Shown one piece after another: positions 8,185-15,559 of a DNA stretch of 20,913 bases. A program made the translations under genes and the position numbers. Within the stretch, counting starts at the first letter, position 1; each line of letters starts with the position of its first letter. Below the pieces are notes generated by a model. The model did no database searches and was not told the DNA's origin. It saw only the letters and a list, made by a program, of their open reading frames with translations. The DNA comes from SCRD01 sp046705285 (GTDB taxonomy: Bacteria; Acidobacteriota; Terriglobia; UBA7540), in the NCBI GenBank assembly GCA_046705285.1, contig JBJKQK010000118.1, positions 1 through 20,913 on the forward strand, read 5' to 3'.

Positions 8185-8409
8185 ACGAGTTCCAGGACAG
8201 GCCTCAATTACTGCAGATTCTGACAGTTGCTTCGACAATACAAAGTAAAACATGAATCGTGCGCGTATCCCAATTCCTGTCGCTGGTAGCGGCGCTCCAG
8301 GCGGCTCACACCCCCGGGCGCTATCTCCAAATGTTGTACAATAGTTAACTTACCTTGTATTTGCCTAGAGTCGTATGCACGTTGTGGGCTACTGGAGCAA
8401 GCGAGAACA

Positions 8410-9948
8410 ATGGAAAATCCCCGTCCTATTGTCGTCCTCGATTTCGGATCGCAGTACACGCAGCTGATTGCGCGGCGCATTCGCGAGATGCACGTTTATT
8501 CGGTGATCGTGCCGTGCCACGTTCCCTTTGAAGATCTCGTCAAAATGAAGCCACAGGCGATTATCCTTTCCGGCGGGCCGTCCTCTGTCTACGACCCGGC
8601 TTCACCCACTTGCGATGACCGCGTCTTCCAGCTTGGGGTTCCCGTCCTGGGGATCTGTTACGGATTGCAACTGATGGCTCATAAGCTGGGAGGCAAAGTC
8701 GAGCCTGCTCAGCGCCGGGAATACGGATTTGCCCAGCTTGAGACGATTCCTCCCAGCGAGTTGTTTGCCGGGTTTGAGTCGCCGTTACGCGTCTGGAACA
8801 GCCATGGTGATCATATTGCTGAAGTACCACCCGACTTTCGTGTCACCGGGCGCACAGAAAACGCGATTTCGGCGATAGAGAACGTGAAGGCAAGGATGTA
8901 TGCAGTGGAGTTCCACCCCGAGGTTCGGCACACAATGTCCGGGACTGAAATCTTGCGCCGGTTCGTAGAAGACGTTTGCGGCGCCCGTGAGAACTGGCAT
9001 CCGCAATCATTGATCGAGGAGACCGTCGCGCGGATCCGAGCCGAGGTGGGTGGGGAACGCGCCCTCTGCGCGCTTTCCGGCGGCGTTGATTCAGCTGTGG
9101 CCGCCACGCTGGTCAGCCGCGCCATCGGCGACCAGCTCCTTTGTGTGTTTGTCAACAACGGCTTGCTGCGGAAAAACGAATTTGAAGAGGTAACGGAAGC
9201 GCTGAAGGCCCAGGCACATCTGAACGTGCGCGCCGTAGATTATTCTGAAAGGTTCTTGAGGCGGCTTGACGGTGTGATTGACCCGGAGCAAAAACGGAAA
9301 ATCATTGGGGAAGAATTCATTCGCGTTTTCGAAGAGGAGGCCCGTGCGCTCGGTGAGCCGCGGTTTCTCGTGCAGGGAACTCTGTATCCTGACGTTATTG
9401 AATCTGTGTCTGTCAAGGGCCCGGCGGCAACTATCAAGAGCCACCACAACGTGGGTGGTCTGCCGACAGACCTGAAATTCCGGCTGATTGAGCCTCTCAG
9501 AGAATTGTTCAAAGATGAGGTCAGAGTGGTGGGCCGGGAGCTCCACCTTAGCGAGGAAGTTATTTCCCGGCAGCCATTTCCAGGGCCTGGGCTGGCCGTA
9601 AGGATACTAGGCGCAGTCACACCCAAACGGCTTCGCATTGTTCGCGAAGCGGATGCGATCGTCGAGCAGGAGATTCGCGCAGCACAACTCTACAACGAAC
9701 TGTGGCAATCGTTTGCCATTCTGCTGCCCGTCTCAAGCGTCGGGGTCATGGGAGATGCCAGAACGTACGCATCCACCATTGCTCTGCGGGCTGTGACATC
9801 CGAAGACGGGATGACAGCCGACTGGGCAAAAATCCCCCCTGACGTCCTCGAACGGATTGCCACCCGCATCGTGAACGAAGTGAAGGAAGTGAACCGAGTT
9901 GTCTACGACATTACTTCGAAGCCCCCGGGAACCATCGAGTGGGAATAA
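8410..9948 (+). CDS. guaA: GMP synthase (glutamine-hydrolysing)
   Basis: Converts XMP to GMP with glutamine and ATP, the last step of de novo GMP synthesis. The product is 512 residues, normal length. The N-terminal class I glutamine amidotransferase domain has Cys83 in GICYGLQ and His169/Glu171 in FHPEV, which make up the catalytic triad. The ATP pyrophosphatase domain carries the PP-loop SGGVDS at 223-228. The C-terminal dimerisation domain ends in the family-typical KPPGTIEWE. The ATG at 8410 is preceded by GGAG 12 bases away. No other purine gene is nearby, so it is probably transcribed alone from the 225-base gap after the zinc-ribbon gene. It converges with the XRE regulator. Confidence 0.98.
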   Translation: MENPRPIVVLDFGSQYTQLIARRIREMHVYSVIVPCHVPFEDLVKMKPQAIILSGGPSSVYDPASPTCDDRVFQLGVPVLGICYGLQLMAHKLGGKVEPAQRREYGFAQLETIPPSELFAGFESPLRVWNSHGDHIAEVPPDFRVTGRTENAISAIENVKARMYAVEFHPEVRHTMSGTEILRRFVEDVCGARENWHPQSLIEETVARIRAEVGGERALCALSGGVDSAVAATLVSRAIGDQLLCVFVNNGLLRKNEFEEVTEALKAQAHLNVRAVDYSERFLRRLDGVIDPEQKRKIIGEEFIRVFEEEARALGEPRFLVQGTLYPDVIESVSVKGPAATIKSHHNVGGLPTDLKFRLIEPLRELFKDEVRVVGRELHLSEEVISRQPFPGPGLAVRILGAVTPKRLRIVREADAIVEQEIRAAQLYNELWQSFAILLPVSSVGVMGDARTYASTIALRAVTSEDGMTADWAKIPPDVLERIATRIVNEVKEVNRVVYDITSKPPGTIEWE

Positions 9949-10003
9949 AAGAGCGCTTCCCCCTCCGTATAAGCCCTCGCGCGTTCCCTAGATCCCCGAA
10001 TGA

Positions 10004-10027
10004 CGAACCGTTCTGGCTAACGGTTCG
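10004..10027. terminator. Hairpin between convergent guaA and XRE genes
   Basis: CGAACCGTT (10004-10012), a 6-base loop and AACGGTTCG (10019-10027) form a perfect 9-bp stem. The XRE stop codon (10017-10019, minus strand) runs from the loop into the first base of the stem. No clear T-run follows on either strand, so intrinsic termination would be weak; it may act on both strands or protect 3' ends. Confidence 0.5.
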
Positions 10028-10391
10028 CTAGTTTCTGCGCCATGTAAAGCAGCAGCCGTCGGTCGCGGTCGTTGATGTTGCCAATCAGACGCCTTACTTT
10101 CTGGAAGAACCGCGAATCACGGTCTGCCGGAATCTCCATGGCCAGCTCTTCGGTGCTCTTGCGCTGGGTCAGATTTGGGAGGTCCGGTGGTCTTTCCCCC
10201 TCGTAAAACAACTGATAGAGGGGGATCTCCATCGCTGCAGCCAACCGCTCCAGGGTTTCGAGCGAAGGCACTGTGTGGCCATTCTCGACCCGGGAGATGT
10301 AGCAGCGCAGGAGTCCCGTGCGTTTCTCAATGTCGCCCTGTGACAGCTTGCGCTCTTCACGCAGCTTCCTCAGGCGTATTCCAATAACCAT
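10017..10391 (-). CDS. XRE-family helix-turn-helix regulator
   Basis: A 124-residue cytoplasmic DNA-binding protein. Residues about 4-62 form a Cro/C1-type HTH: GIRLRKLREERKLSQ, then the recognition segment LLRCYISRVENG, then TVPSLETLERLAAAMEIP. The C-terminal 60 residues are charged and helical (RFFQKVRRLIGNINDRDRRL), with no ligand domain recognised. I chose the ATG at 10391 because the HTH begins at once and a promoter ends just before it; a TTG at 10427 and an ATG at 10400 are in frame but overlap the promoter hexamers. It is transcribed divergently from the ECF sigma operon across about 150 bases, so it may regulate itself or that operon (inference). Confidence 0.85.
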   Translation of the reverse strand: MVIGIRLRKLREERKLSQGDIEKRTGLLRCYISRVENGHTVPSLETLERLAAAMEIPLYQLFYEGERPPDLPNLTQRKSTEELAMEIPADRDSRFFQKVRRLIGNINDRDRRLLLYMAQKLANR

Positions 10392-10398
10392 GGGTCGC

Positions 10399-10427
10399 AT
10401 TATTTCATAAGGTGATAAACAAGTCAA
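10399..10427 (-). promoter_or_regulatory. Sigma70-type promoter of XRE regulator, implying leaderless mRNA
   Basis: On the minus strand, TTGACT (10427-10422) is followed after 17 bases by AATAAT (10404-10399). Each hexamer has five of six consensus bases. The expected transcription start falls at 10392/10391, which is the A of the ATG chosen for the gene. No Shine-Dalgarno sequence is seen. Confidence 0.6.
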
Positions 10428-10480
10428 TAGAAATTTCCGTTACGGGGTAGCCTGGCGAGGCCGCAATTCGGTGTGGCTCC

Positions 10481-10507
10481 TGTAACCTGAAGTGCTTTAT
10501 CTTCGTC
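10481..10507 (+). promoter_or_regulatory. Candidate ECF-type promoter of the sigma operon
   Basis: TGTAAC (10481-10486), a 17-base spacer and CGTC (10504-10507) match the layout of promoters read by ECF sigma factors (an AAC-containing -35 and a CGT-containing -10). The predicted start is near 10514. It lies directly before an ECF sigma gene, and these genes usually control themselves. Confidence 0.5.
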
Positions 10508-10541
10508 ATTAAACACAGGAAAGCGCTACTATGTTAACTGA

Positions 10542-11138
10542 ATGGCGCACTCTCGACCAGACCCCAGCATGGAAGCTGAATGGATCAGACGTTGCCAGTC
10601 TGGGGAGAAGGAGGCGTTTGCTCCGCTGGTTGATGCCTACCGGCGGCGAGTTTTTTCCATTGTTTATCATCTGGTGCGGCGCAGGAATGATGTCGAAGAT
10701 ATCGTTCAGGAAATCTTTATGAAAGCTTTTGCGGCGATTGAGAGTTACAATTCCCAGTCGTCCTTCGGAACCTGGTTGAATCGCATTGCCGTGAACCACT
10801 GTTACGACTATCTGCGTCGCCAGCGCTCATCCCGAGTCACTTACTTCTGGGAAATGACGGAGGATGGGCAGCGGGAAATCGAGTCACACAGCCAAAGCCC
10901 TGAAGAGGGAAGGCTCAACAGCGAAGAAAAGCTGGCGGTTAACGATCTGGTGAACAAATTGTTGGCACGGGCCCCGGCTGAAGATCGAGTGGTACTGACC
11001 TTGAAAGAAATTGAAGACAAGTCCGTGGAAGAGATTTCTGAAATACTGGACTTGAAGCCAAGCACGGTGAAAGTGCGCTTGCATCGCGCAAGGAAGCGAA
11101 TGGTAAAGGACCTTCAAAAATGGCAGGAGGGACGGTGA
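10542..11138 (+). CDS. ECF RNA polymerase sigma factor (RpoE-like)
   Basis: A 198-residue group IV sigma factor with only regions 2 and 4. Region 2 (about residues 12-90) contains FAPLVDAYRRRVFSIVYHL, the core-binding DVEDIVQEIFMKAF and FGTWLNRIAVNHCYDYLRR. Region 4 (about 135-190) contains LPSTVK-type HTH residues in SVEEISEILDLKPSTVKVRL, then HRARKRM. No region 3 or extra C-terminal domain is present. The ATG at 10542 follows a stop codon directly and has no nearby Shine-Dalgarno sequence; Met10 (10569) is an alternative start. It heads an operon with its probable anti-sigma factor three bases downstream. Together with the ECF-like promoter, this suggests autoregulation released by envelope stress. 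Confidence 0.93.
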   Translation: MAHSRPDPSMEAEWIRRCQSGEKEAFAPLVDAYRRRVFSIVYHLVRRRNDVEDIVQEIFMKAFAAIESYNSQSSFGTWLNRIAVNHCYDYLRRQRSSRVTYFWEMTEDGQREIESHSQSPEEGRLNSEEKLAVNDLVNKLLARAPAEDRVVLTLKEIEDKSVEEISEILDLKPSTVKVRLHRARKRMVKDLQKWQEGR

Positions 11139-11141
11139 CCT

Positions 11142-11630
11142 ATGCGTTGTGACGCTGTCCGGCAAATTGTTGAAGAAGGTTTGCAGAAAAAGCCTGCTGT
11201 CCAGGTTCATCTCTCATCTTGTTCAGCTTGCAAAGAATACCTGCGTCAGTGGGAGATTGTCCATGCGGGCCTTGTTGCGTTGCGAGAGGATGAGCCGCCC
11301 GAGCCGTCCATCGGTTTCACTACGCGGGTGATGCGCAGTTTAGAGAACGCATCGACGGAATTTCCTGTCGGGCAGCAATTTATCGATCAGATCGGGAGGC
11401 GGATGATTTACGCGACCTTGATGGTGGCGTTGACGCTCCTGCTGGTTCTGTTGCTGCCGTCTTCGGGCCCATTCCGCAGTTCCGGGGTGTCACAATCCAT
11501 TCTGGTGCAGGCTCAGGCCGCGACGGTGTCGAATGAGCAGATCCTTGGGGTTGGCGGGGCCGATTTCAGCGGCGTTTCAGACTCTTATCAATCTACAAGC
11601 TATAGCCCAGGGGGCCAAGGATCCAGATGA
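11142..11630 (+). CDS. Zinc-binding anti-sigma factor (ZAS type), single membrane span
   Basis: A 162-residue protein. The N-terminal domain has the ZAS pattern H-x3-C-x2-C (His23, Cys27, Cys30) plus Cys3 as the likely fourth zinc ligand, as in anti-sigma factors that hold ECF sigma factors in the cytoplasm. One strongly hydrophobic segment (about residues 88-105) spans the inner membrane. The remaining 55 residues, rich in Ser, Gly and Gln, would face the periplasm. AGGAGG lies 11 bases before the ATG, and the gene begins three bases after the sigma gene. Its end overlaps the next gene by four bases (ATGA). Partnership with the sigma factor is inferred from gene order and family knowledge. 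Confidence 0.85.
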   Translation: MRCDAVRQIVEEGLQKKPAVQVHLSSCSACKEYLRQWEIVHAGLVALREDEPPEPSIGFTTRVMRSLENASTEFPVGQQFIDQIGRRMIYATLMVALTLLLVLLLPSSGPFRSSGVSQSILVQAQAATVSNEQILGVGGADFSGVSDSYQSTSYSPGGQGSR

Positions 11631-12013
11631 AACGGCGTGCTTATGCTTACTTTGTCATGATATTTGTGCTGGGCATTATCATTGGCGCCGCCGGGATGTA
11701 CAGCTATGGGTGGTATACAGGCCATTGGCACCGCAGGTTCAGCAGGCACCATGTGGTTGATTATCTTCAACAGCAGCTGAACCTTTCGCAAGCCCAGACG
11801 CAGCAGCTCCAGCAGATTTTGCAGGCGATGGACAAGAAAGAATCTGCGTTGCACGATCAGGTTGCACCCCAGTTTCAGGCTATTCGGGAGGAGGCGCGCG
11901 ACGAGACGCGCAAGATCCTGAATCCCTCGCAAGTCCAGAAGTTCAACGCCATGTGCGTGCGTTGGGATGCAGCAAGGAGAGCAAAACACAGGCCTCCACC
12001 ACCGCCCAAGTAG
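11627..12013 (+). CDS. Spy/CnrX/ZraP-like membrane-anchored periplasmic protein
   Basis: A 128-residue protein with an N-terminal membrane anchor (about residues 8-24) and a periplasmic helical part. A His-rich segment follows the anchor: His33, His35, His41 and His42 in TGHWHRRFSRHH. The long helices (LNLSQAQTQQLQQILQAMD, then PQFQAIREEARDETRKILNP) resemble the LTxxQ/periplasmic heavy-metal-sensor family, which includes Spy, CpxP, ZraP and CnrX. Further possible metal ligands are His76, Met109, Cys110 and His121. The C-terminus is proline-rich. It overlaps the anti-sigma gene by four bases, so their translation is probably coupled. Likely role: sensor or chaperone that modulates the anti-sigma factor (inference); metal binding is not proven. 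Confidence 0.8.
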   Translation: MKRRAYAYFVMIFVLGIIIGAAGMYSYGWYTGHWHRRFSRHHVVDYLQQQLNLSQAQTQQLQQILQAMDKKESALHDQVAPQFQAIREEARDETRKILNPSQVQKFNAMCVRWDAARRAKHRPPPPPK

Positions 12014-12031
12014 GCTCGCGCCAGCAGAGTG

Positions 12032-12072
12032 TCTCTCTTCGATGCCGATTTCACATCGTGATGAGAGGGAGG
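12032..12072 (+). promoter_or_regulatory. Hairpin overlapping the adaptor gene's Shine-Dalgarno
   Basis: In the 65-base gap before the adaptor gene, TCTCTC (12032-12037) can pair with GAGAGG (12063-12068), and inside it CGATG (12040-12044) pairs with CATCG (12054-12058). The lower stem takes up the first two G of the ribosome-binding site GGGAGG (12067-12072), which lies six bases before the ATG. It may tune translation of the efflux genes relative to the sigma genes. Confidence 0.4.
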
Positions 12073-12078
12073 CGTTCA

Positions 12079-13467
12079 ATGGCTCCTCTGGCGATCGGAA
12101 ACTTCATCCAACAAAGAAAAAAGCTGGTGTGGCTTGGGACTCTGGGCGTCGCCGTCCTGTTGACCGTAGGCATGGTCGTCCGCAAGGGCTCGGGCGAAGC
12201 CCGTTACCTGGCGGCTGAGGTCCGGCAAGGAAATCTCACAGCCACGGTTGATGCTACGGGAACCATCAATCCCTTAACCACCGTCCCCGTTGGCTCCTAC
12301 GTTTCGGGCACCGTCAAATACATCTTTGCGGACTTCAATACCCGTGTTCAGGCGGGCCAGGTTCTGGCGCAACTCGACCCGGCTATCTATCAGGCGCAAG
12401 TGATTCAGGCACGCGGAAACCTGGCGAACGCTCAGGCAAACGTCGCCAACCTTGAAGCCAGCATCGCGGTAGCCCAGGCCGTTATCCAAACCAATCAGGC
12501 CAATCTGGAAAAAGCCAAAGCGGCGGTCGAGTACACTCGTGCCAACACTCAACGCATTGCCAACCTTGCGGAGCAGGGGATTCTTTCCCGCGATCAGGCT
12601 GACCAGACGCAGTCAGCACTCGATCAGGCCAACGCCCAGGTCCGCGCCTCCGAGGCGCAGTTGAATCAGTCAGTTGCTCAGCTCAATCAAACCAAAGCGC
12701 AGCTGGCGCAGGCTAAAGCGCAGGTGCAGACCATGACGGGCGCGCTCAGGCAATCGGAAACGAACCTTCGCTACGCCACCATTGTCTCGCCGATCGATGG
12801 AACCATCGTGGCCAGAAACGTTGATGTCGGACAATCCGTTGCAGCCTCCCTGCAGGCGCCGGTTGTCTTCAGCATTGCCCAGGACTTGAAGCGCATGCAG
12901 GTCTACGCAAAAGTGGATGAATCCGACACAGGCAGTATCAGGATCGGAACCCCGGCTACGTTCCAAGTGGATGCGTTTCCCAACGAGGTGTTCCACGGCA
13001 GGGTCAGCGCCATCCGGCTGAACGCCACCATGGTACAGAATGTTGTGACCTACGACACGGTCCTCGATTTTGAGAATCCCGATGAGAAGCTACTGCCCGG
13101 TCAGACGGCTTACGTCACCATCCCCATAGGCCATTGCACGGATTGCGTCAAAATTCCTAACGCGGCCTTGCGCTTTACCCCGCAAATGCCCCGCAGCCAG
13201 CTGCAGCAGCTCTATGAAAAGTACAGCATTCCGACCGAGGCGACCCGACAGCATATCGGGGGAACGCAAGTGGTATGGATGCAGGTCCAGGACAACAAGC
13301 TGAAGCCGGTGGCCGTGAAGGTTGGTATCACGGATTACACCTACACTCAAATGATCGAGGGAGATCTTAAGGCAGGTGATACGCTGGTCACCGGTGAGGA
13401 ACTTGCGCAGGGAAGCCAGTCGCAGGGAACTTTTCCAGGTAACCGGCGCGTAGGAAGGCCACATTAG
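12079..13467 (+). CDS. MacA-like periplasmic adaptor (membrane fusion protein)
   Basis: A 462-residue adaptor that links an inner-membrane ABC exporter to an outer-membrane channel. In order: a cytoplasmic N-terminus and one membrane span (17-34); the first half of the lipoyl domain (VGSYVSGTVKYIF to VLAQLD); a long Gln/Ala-rich coiled-coil hairpin (about 100-220) with many heptads such as LNQSVAQLNQTKAQLAQ; the second lipoyl half (IVSPIDGTIVARNVDVGQSV); then beta-barrel and membrane-proximal domains. A Cys pair (HCTDC, Cys353/Cys356) is unusual for this position and could form a disulfide. The ATG at 12079 is chosen for the strong GGGAGG six bases upstream; the frame is open further upstream, overlapping the previous gene. 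The ATPase gene follows after eight bases. Confidence 0.9.
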   Translation: MAPLAIGNFIQQRKKLVWLGTLGVAVLLTVGMVVRKGSGEARYLAAEVRQGNLTATVDATGTINPLTTVPVGSYVSGTVKYIFADFNTRVQAGQVLAQLDPAIYQAQVIQARGNLANAQANVANLEASIAVAQAVIQTNQANLEKAKAAVEYTRANTQRIANLAEQGILSRDQADQTQSALDQANAQVRASEAQLNQSVAQLNQTKAQLAQAKAQVQTMTGALRQSETNLRYATIVSPIDGTIVARNVDVGQSVAASLQAPVVFSIAQDLKRMQVYAKVDESDTGSIRIGTPATFQVDAFPNEVFHGRVSAIRLNATMVQNVVTYDTVLDFENPDEKLLPGQTAYVTIPIGHCTDCVKIPNAALRFTPQMPRSQLQQLYEKYSIPTEATRQHIGGTQVVWMQVQDNKLKPVAVKVGITDYTYTQMIEGDLKAGDTLVTGEELAQGSQSQGTFPGNRRVGRPH

Positions 13468-13475
13468 GTACGGTT

Positions 13476-14294
13476 ATGGCGCATGTCAACTTACAAATAC
13501 AGAATAAGGATGAAGTAACACTTGAATTGCCTCCTGCTGTCATCAAGGTCGAAAATCTGCACAAGATTTACGATCTGGGTGAGGTCCAGGTTCATGCGCT
13601 GCGAGGCGTTTCACTGGCCATCGGCGGCGGTGAGTTTGTCGCCATCATGGGGGCATCGGGCTCCGGCAAATCCACCTTCATGAACCTTATTGGATGCCTG
13701 GACCGTCCCACGCGGGGCACCTACTGGCTTGATGGGCAGGACGTGTCAAAGCTTTCGAAGATGGAGCTGGCGCACATCCGGAACCACAAGATTGGCTTTG
13801 TCTTCCAGGGTTTCAACCTTCTTTCCCGGACCTCGGCGCTTGAAAATGTCGAGCTGCCACTGATCTATTCCTCGGTCCAGCATGAAAAGCGGCTCGAACG
13901 CGCGCGCGAGGCCCTGCGAATTGTGGGCCTCGAAGGCCGTGAAAACCATCATCCCGCACAGCTCTCAGGCGGGCAGCAGCAGCGCGTGGCAATTGCCCGG
14001 GCGCTGGTCAACAACCCGTCAATCCTGCTGGCCGATGAGCCGACGGGGAATCTTGACAGCCGCACCAGTGTCGAAATCATGGAGATCTTCCAACGTTTGA
14101 ATCAGGAGCAAGGTCTGACCATCATGCTGGTGACGCACGAGCCTGATATCGCGCGATTTGCCAGGCGGTCGGTTCTTTTCCGTGACGGCAGGATCCGGCG
14201 CGACACTCTGGTTGAGACGAGAGCTGATGCCAGCCAGGTCCTGCTGGGGCTTCCCAAAACTGTTGAAAACGAGGAGGAGGAAGAGGAGAGCTGA
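13476..14294 (+). CDS. ABC transporter ATP-binding protein (MacB/LolD type)
   Basis: A 272-residue cytoplasmic ATPase powering the adjacent permease. Walker A is GASGSGKST, the Q-loop is in FVFQGFNLL, the ABC signature is LSGGQQQR, Walker B is ILLADEPTGNLD and the H-loop His is in VTHEPD. YDLGEVQVHALRGVSL is the typical A-loop region of the MacB/LolD subfamily. The C-terminus is a run of Glu residues. In E. coli MacB the ATPase and permease are fused; here they are separate, as in many Gram-positive and acidobacterial systems. Its stop codon overlaps the permease start by one base (TGATG), so translation is coupled. Confidence 0.95.
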   Translation: MAHVNLQIQNKDEVTLELPPAVIKVENLHKIYDLGEVQVHALRGVSLAIGGGEFVAIMGASGSGKSTFMNLIGCLDRPTRGTYWLDGQDVSKLSKMELAHIRNHKIGFVFQGFNLLSRTSALENVELPLIYSSVQHEKRLERAREALRIVGLEGRENHHPAQLSGGQQQRVAIARALVNNPSILLADEPTGNLDSRTSVEIMEIFQRLNQEQGLTIMLVTHEPDIARFARRSVLFRDGRIRRDTLVETRADASQVLLGLPKTVENEEEEEES

Positions 14295-15511
14295 TGGATT
14301 ACGCGGCGGTCCTGCGCGTTGCGATCCGCGCCCTGGCGCGGAACAAGATGCGCTCCATCCTGACCATGCTGGGCATCATCATTGGTGTCGGCGCGGTCAT
14401 CTGCACCGTCGCCATCGGAGTCGGGGCCAGCAACCAGGTGCAGGAAGCCATTCGCAACATGGGTGACAATATTGTGTTCATCTCCGCCGGCAGCATCAAT
14501 CGGCATGGCGTTCACCTGGGAAGCGAAGCCACCAAAACGCTTACGGTTGGCGACGCCAAGGCCATTGCTCAACAAATTCCTTATATTCGCGCAGTTTCGC
14601 CGGGGGTTCGGTCTGGGGGCCAGGTGGTTTATGCAGGCGAAAACTGGTTTACTTCTATTCACGGCGTTACCCCGGATTACATTGAAATCCGGCGCTGGCC
14701 GGTGCGGGAGGGCAGTGTCTTCACCCAGCACGATGTGGACGCCGCAACGGACGTTTGCCTGCTGGGCCTGACCGTGGCGGAGAATCTCTTTGGCACCGAA
14801 GATGCCGTCGGGAAGATGGTTCGCATCAAGAACATTCCCTTCCGCGTGGTGGGAGTCCTTTCTTCGAAAGGGCAATCGCCCTTCGGCCACGATGAAGACG
14901 ACAGGATCCTGATGCCCTATACGACAGTGCAGAAGAAGCTGGCGGGGATTGACTGGCTGAATTTCATCATGTGTTCAGCGAAATCTCAGACAGCCATCAA
15001 CGCTTCGAGGCTGCAGATTGCCGCTCTTCTGCGTGAACGCCATCGTCTGCGCGCGCAGCAGGACGACGACTTCATCATTCGCAGCCCGAATGATCTGGCT
15101 CAGGCTCAGGCGGAGTCCGGCCGCGTCATGACGCTGCTGCTGGCCAGCATCGCTTCGGTTTCACTGCTGGTGGGGGGAATCGGGATCATGAATATCATGC
15201 TGGTTTCCGTGACCGAGCGGACGAGGGAAATAGGAGTGCGCATGGCAGTCGGGGCCACGGAGGGCGATGTTCAAAATCAGTTCCTGGCCGAGGCGCTGGT
15301 GCTCAGTTCCATTGGCGGGGCGGCGGGCGTTGTGGCGGGACTTTTGGGCTCGAGAACCGTCTCGAACATGCTGAGTTGGCCGACGCAGATTCCCATCGAA
15401 GCGATCCTGGTCGCGGTCCTGTTTTCCGCCGGAGTGGGCATCTTTTTCGGATACTATCCGGCGAGAAAAGCCGCTCATCTCGATCCGATCGAGGCGTTGA
15501 GGTATGAGTAA
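14294..15511 (+). CDS. MacB/FtsX-like ABC permease
   Basis: A 405-residue inner-membrane protein. Topology follows the type VII ABC (mechanotransmission) pattern: a first membrane span near residues 18-40 (RSILTMLGIIIGVGAV) and a large MacB-type periplasmic domain (about 45-270). Three more spans follow, near 277-300 (VSLLVGGIGIMNIML), 330-350 and 366-388. The cytoplasmic end RKAAHLDPIEALRYE is a family hallmark. With the upstream ATPase and adaptor it should form a tripartite exporter of macrolides, peptides, lipids or other periplasmic substrates; the outer-membrane TolC partner is not in the window. A GC-rich hairpin follows 10 bases after the stop. Confidence 0.95.
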   Translation: MDYAAVLRVAIRALARNKMRSILTMLGIIIGVGAVICTVAIGVGASNQVQEAIRNMGDNIVFISAGSINRHGVHLGSEATKTLTVGDAKAIAQQIPYIRAVSPGVRSGGQVVYAGENWFTSIHGVTPDYIEIRRWPVREGSVFTQHDVDAATDVCLLGLTVAENLFGTEDAVGKMVRIKNIPFRVVGVLSSKGQSPFGHDEDDRILMPYTTVQKKLAGIDWLNFIMCSAKSQTAINASRLQIAALLRERHRLRAQQDDDFIIRSPNDLAQAQAESGRVMTLLLASIASVSLLVGGIGIMNIMLVSVTERTREIGVRMAVGATEGDVQNQFLAEALVLSSIGGAAGVVAGLLGSRTVSNMLSWPTQIPIEAILVAVLFSAGVGIFFGYYPARKAAHLDPIEALRYE

Positions 15512-15521
15512 TTTCTCGAAA

Positions 15522-15539
15522 CGGCCCGACTTCGGGCCG
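15522..15539 (+). terminator. GC-rich hairpin between permease and secreted-protein genes
   Basis: CGGCCCG (15522-15528), the loop ACTT and CGGGCCG (15533-15539) form a perfect 7-bp stem. No T-run follows, so it may attenuate transcription or protect the upstream mRNA end rather than terminate fully. Confidence 0.45.
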
Positions 15540-15559
15540 GCTCGCAGGGTGGATAAACC

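Noticed and set aside
7234..8253. Minus-strand open frame of 339 codons opposite the zinc-ribbon gene
   Set aside because: The plus strand carries four clear zinc ribbons and a proper ribosome-binding site; the antisense frame has no family features.
8335..8360. Possible guaA promoter around TTGTACAATAG
   Set aside because: TACAAT is a fair -10, but no -35 hexamer is correctly spaced and no extended -10 TG is present.
8185..8409. Purine-type riboswitch before guaA
   Set aside because: No conserved purine-riboswitch core or three-way junction could be traced in the 225-base gap.
12430..12780. Repeats within the adaptor gene as a mobile or CRISPR-like array
   Set aside because: They encode the Gln/Ala heptads of the coiled-coil hairpin and vary as coding sequence does.
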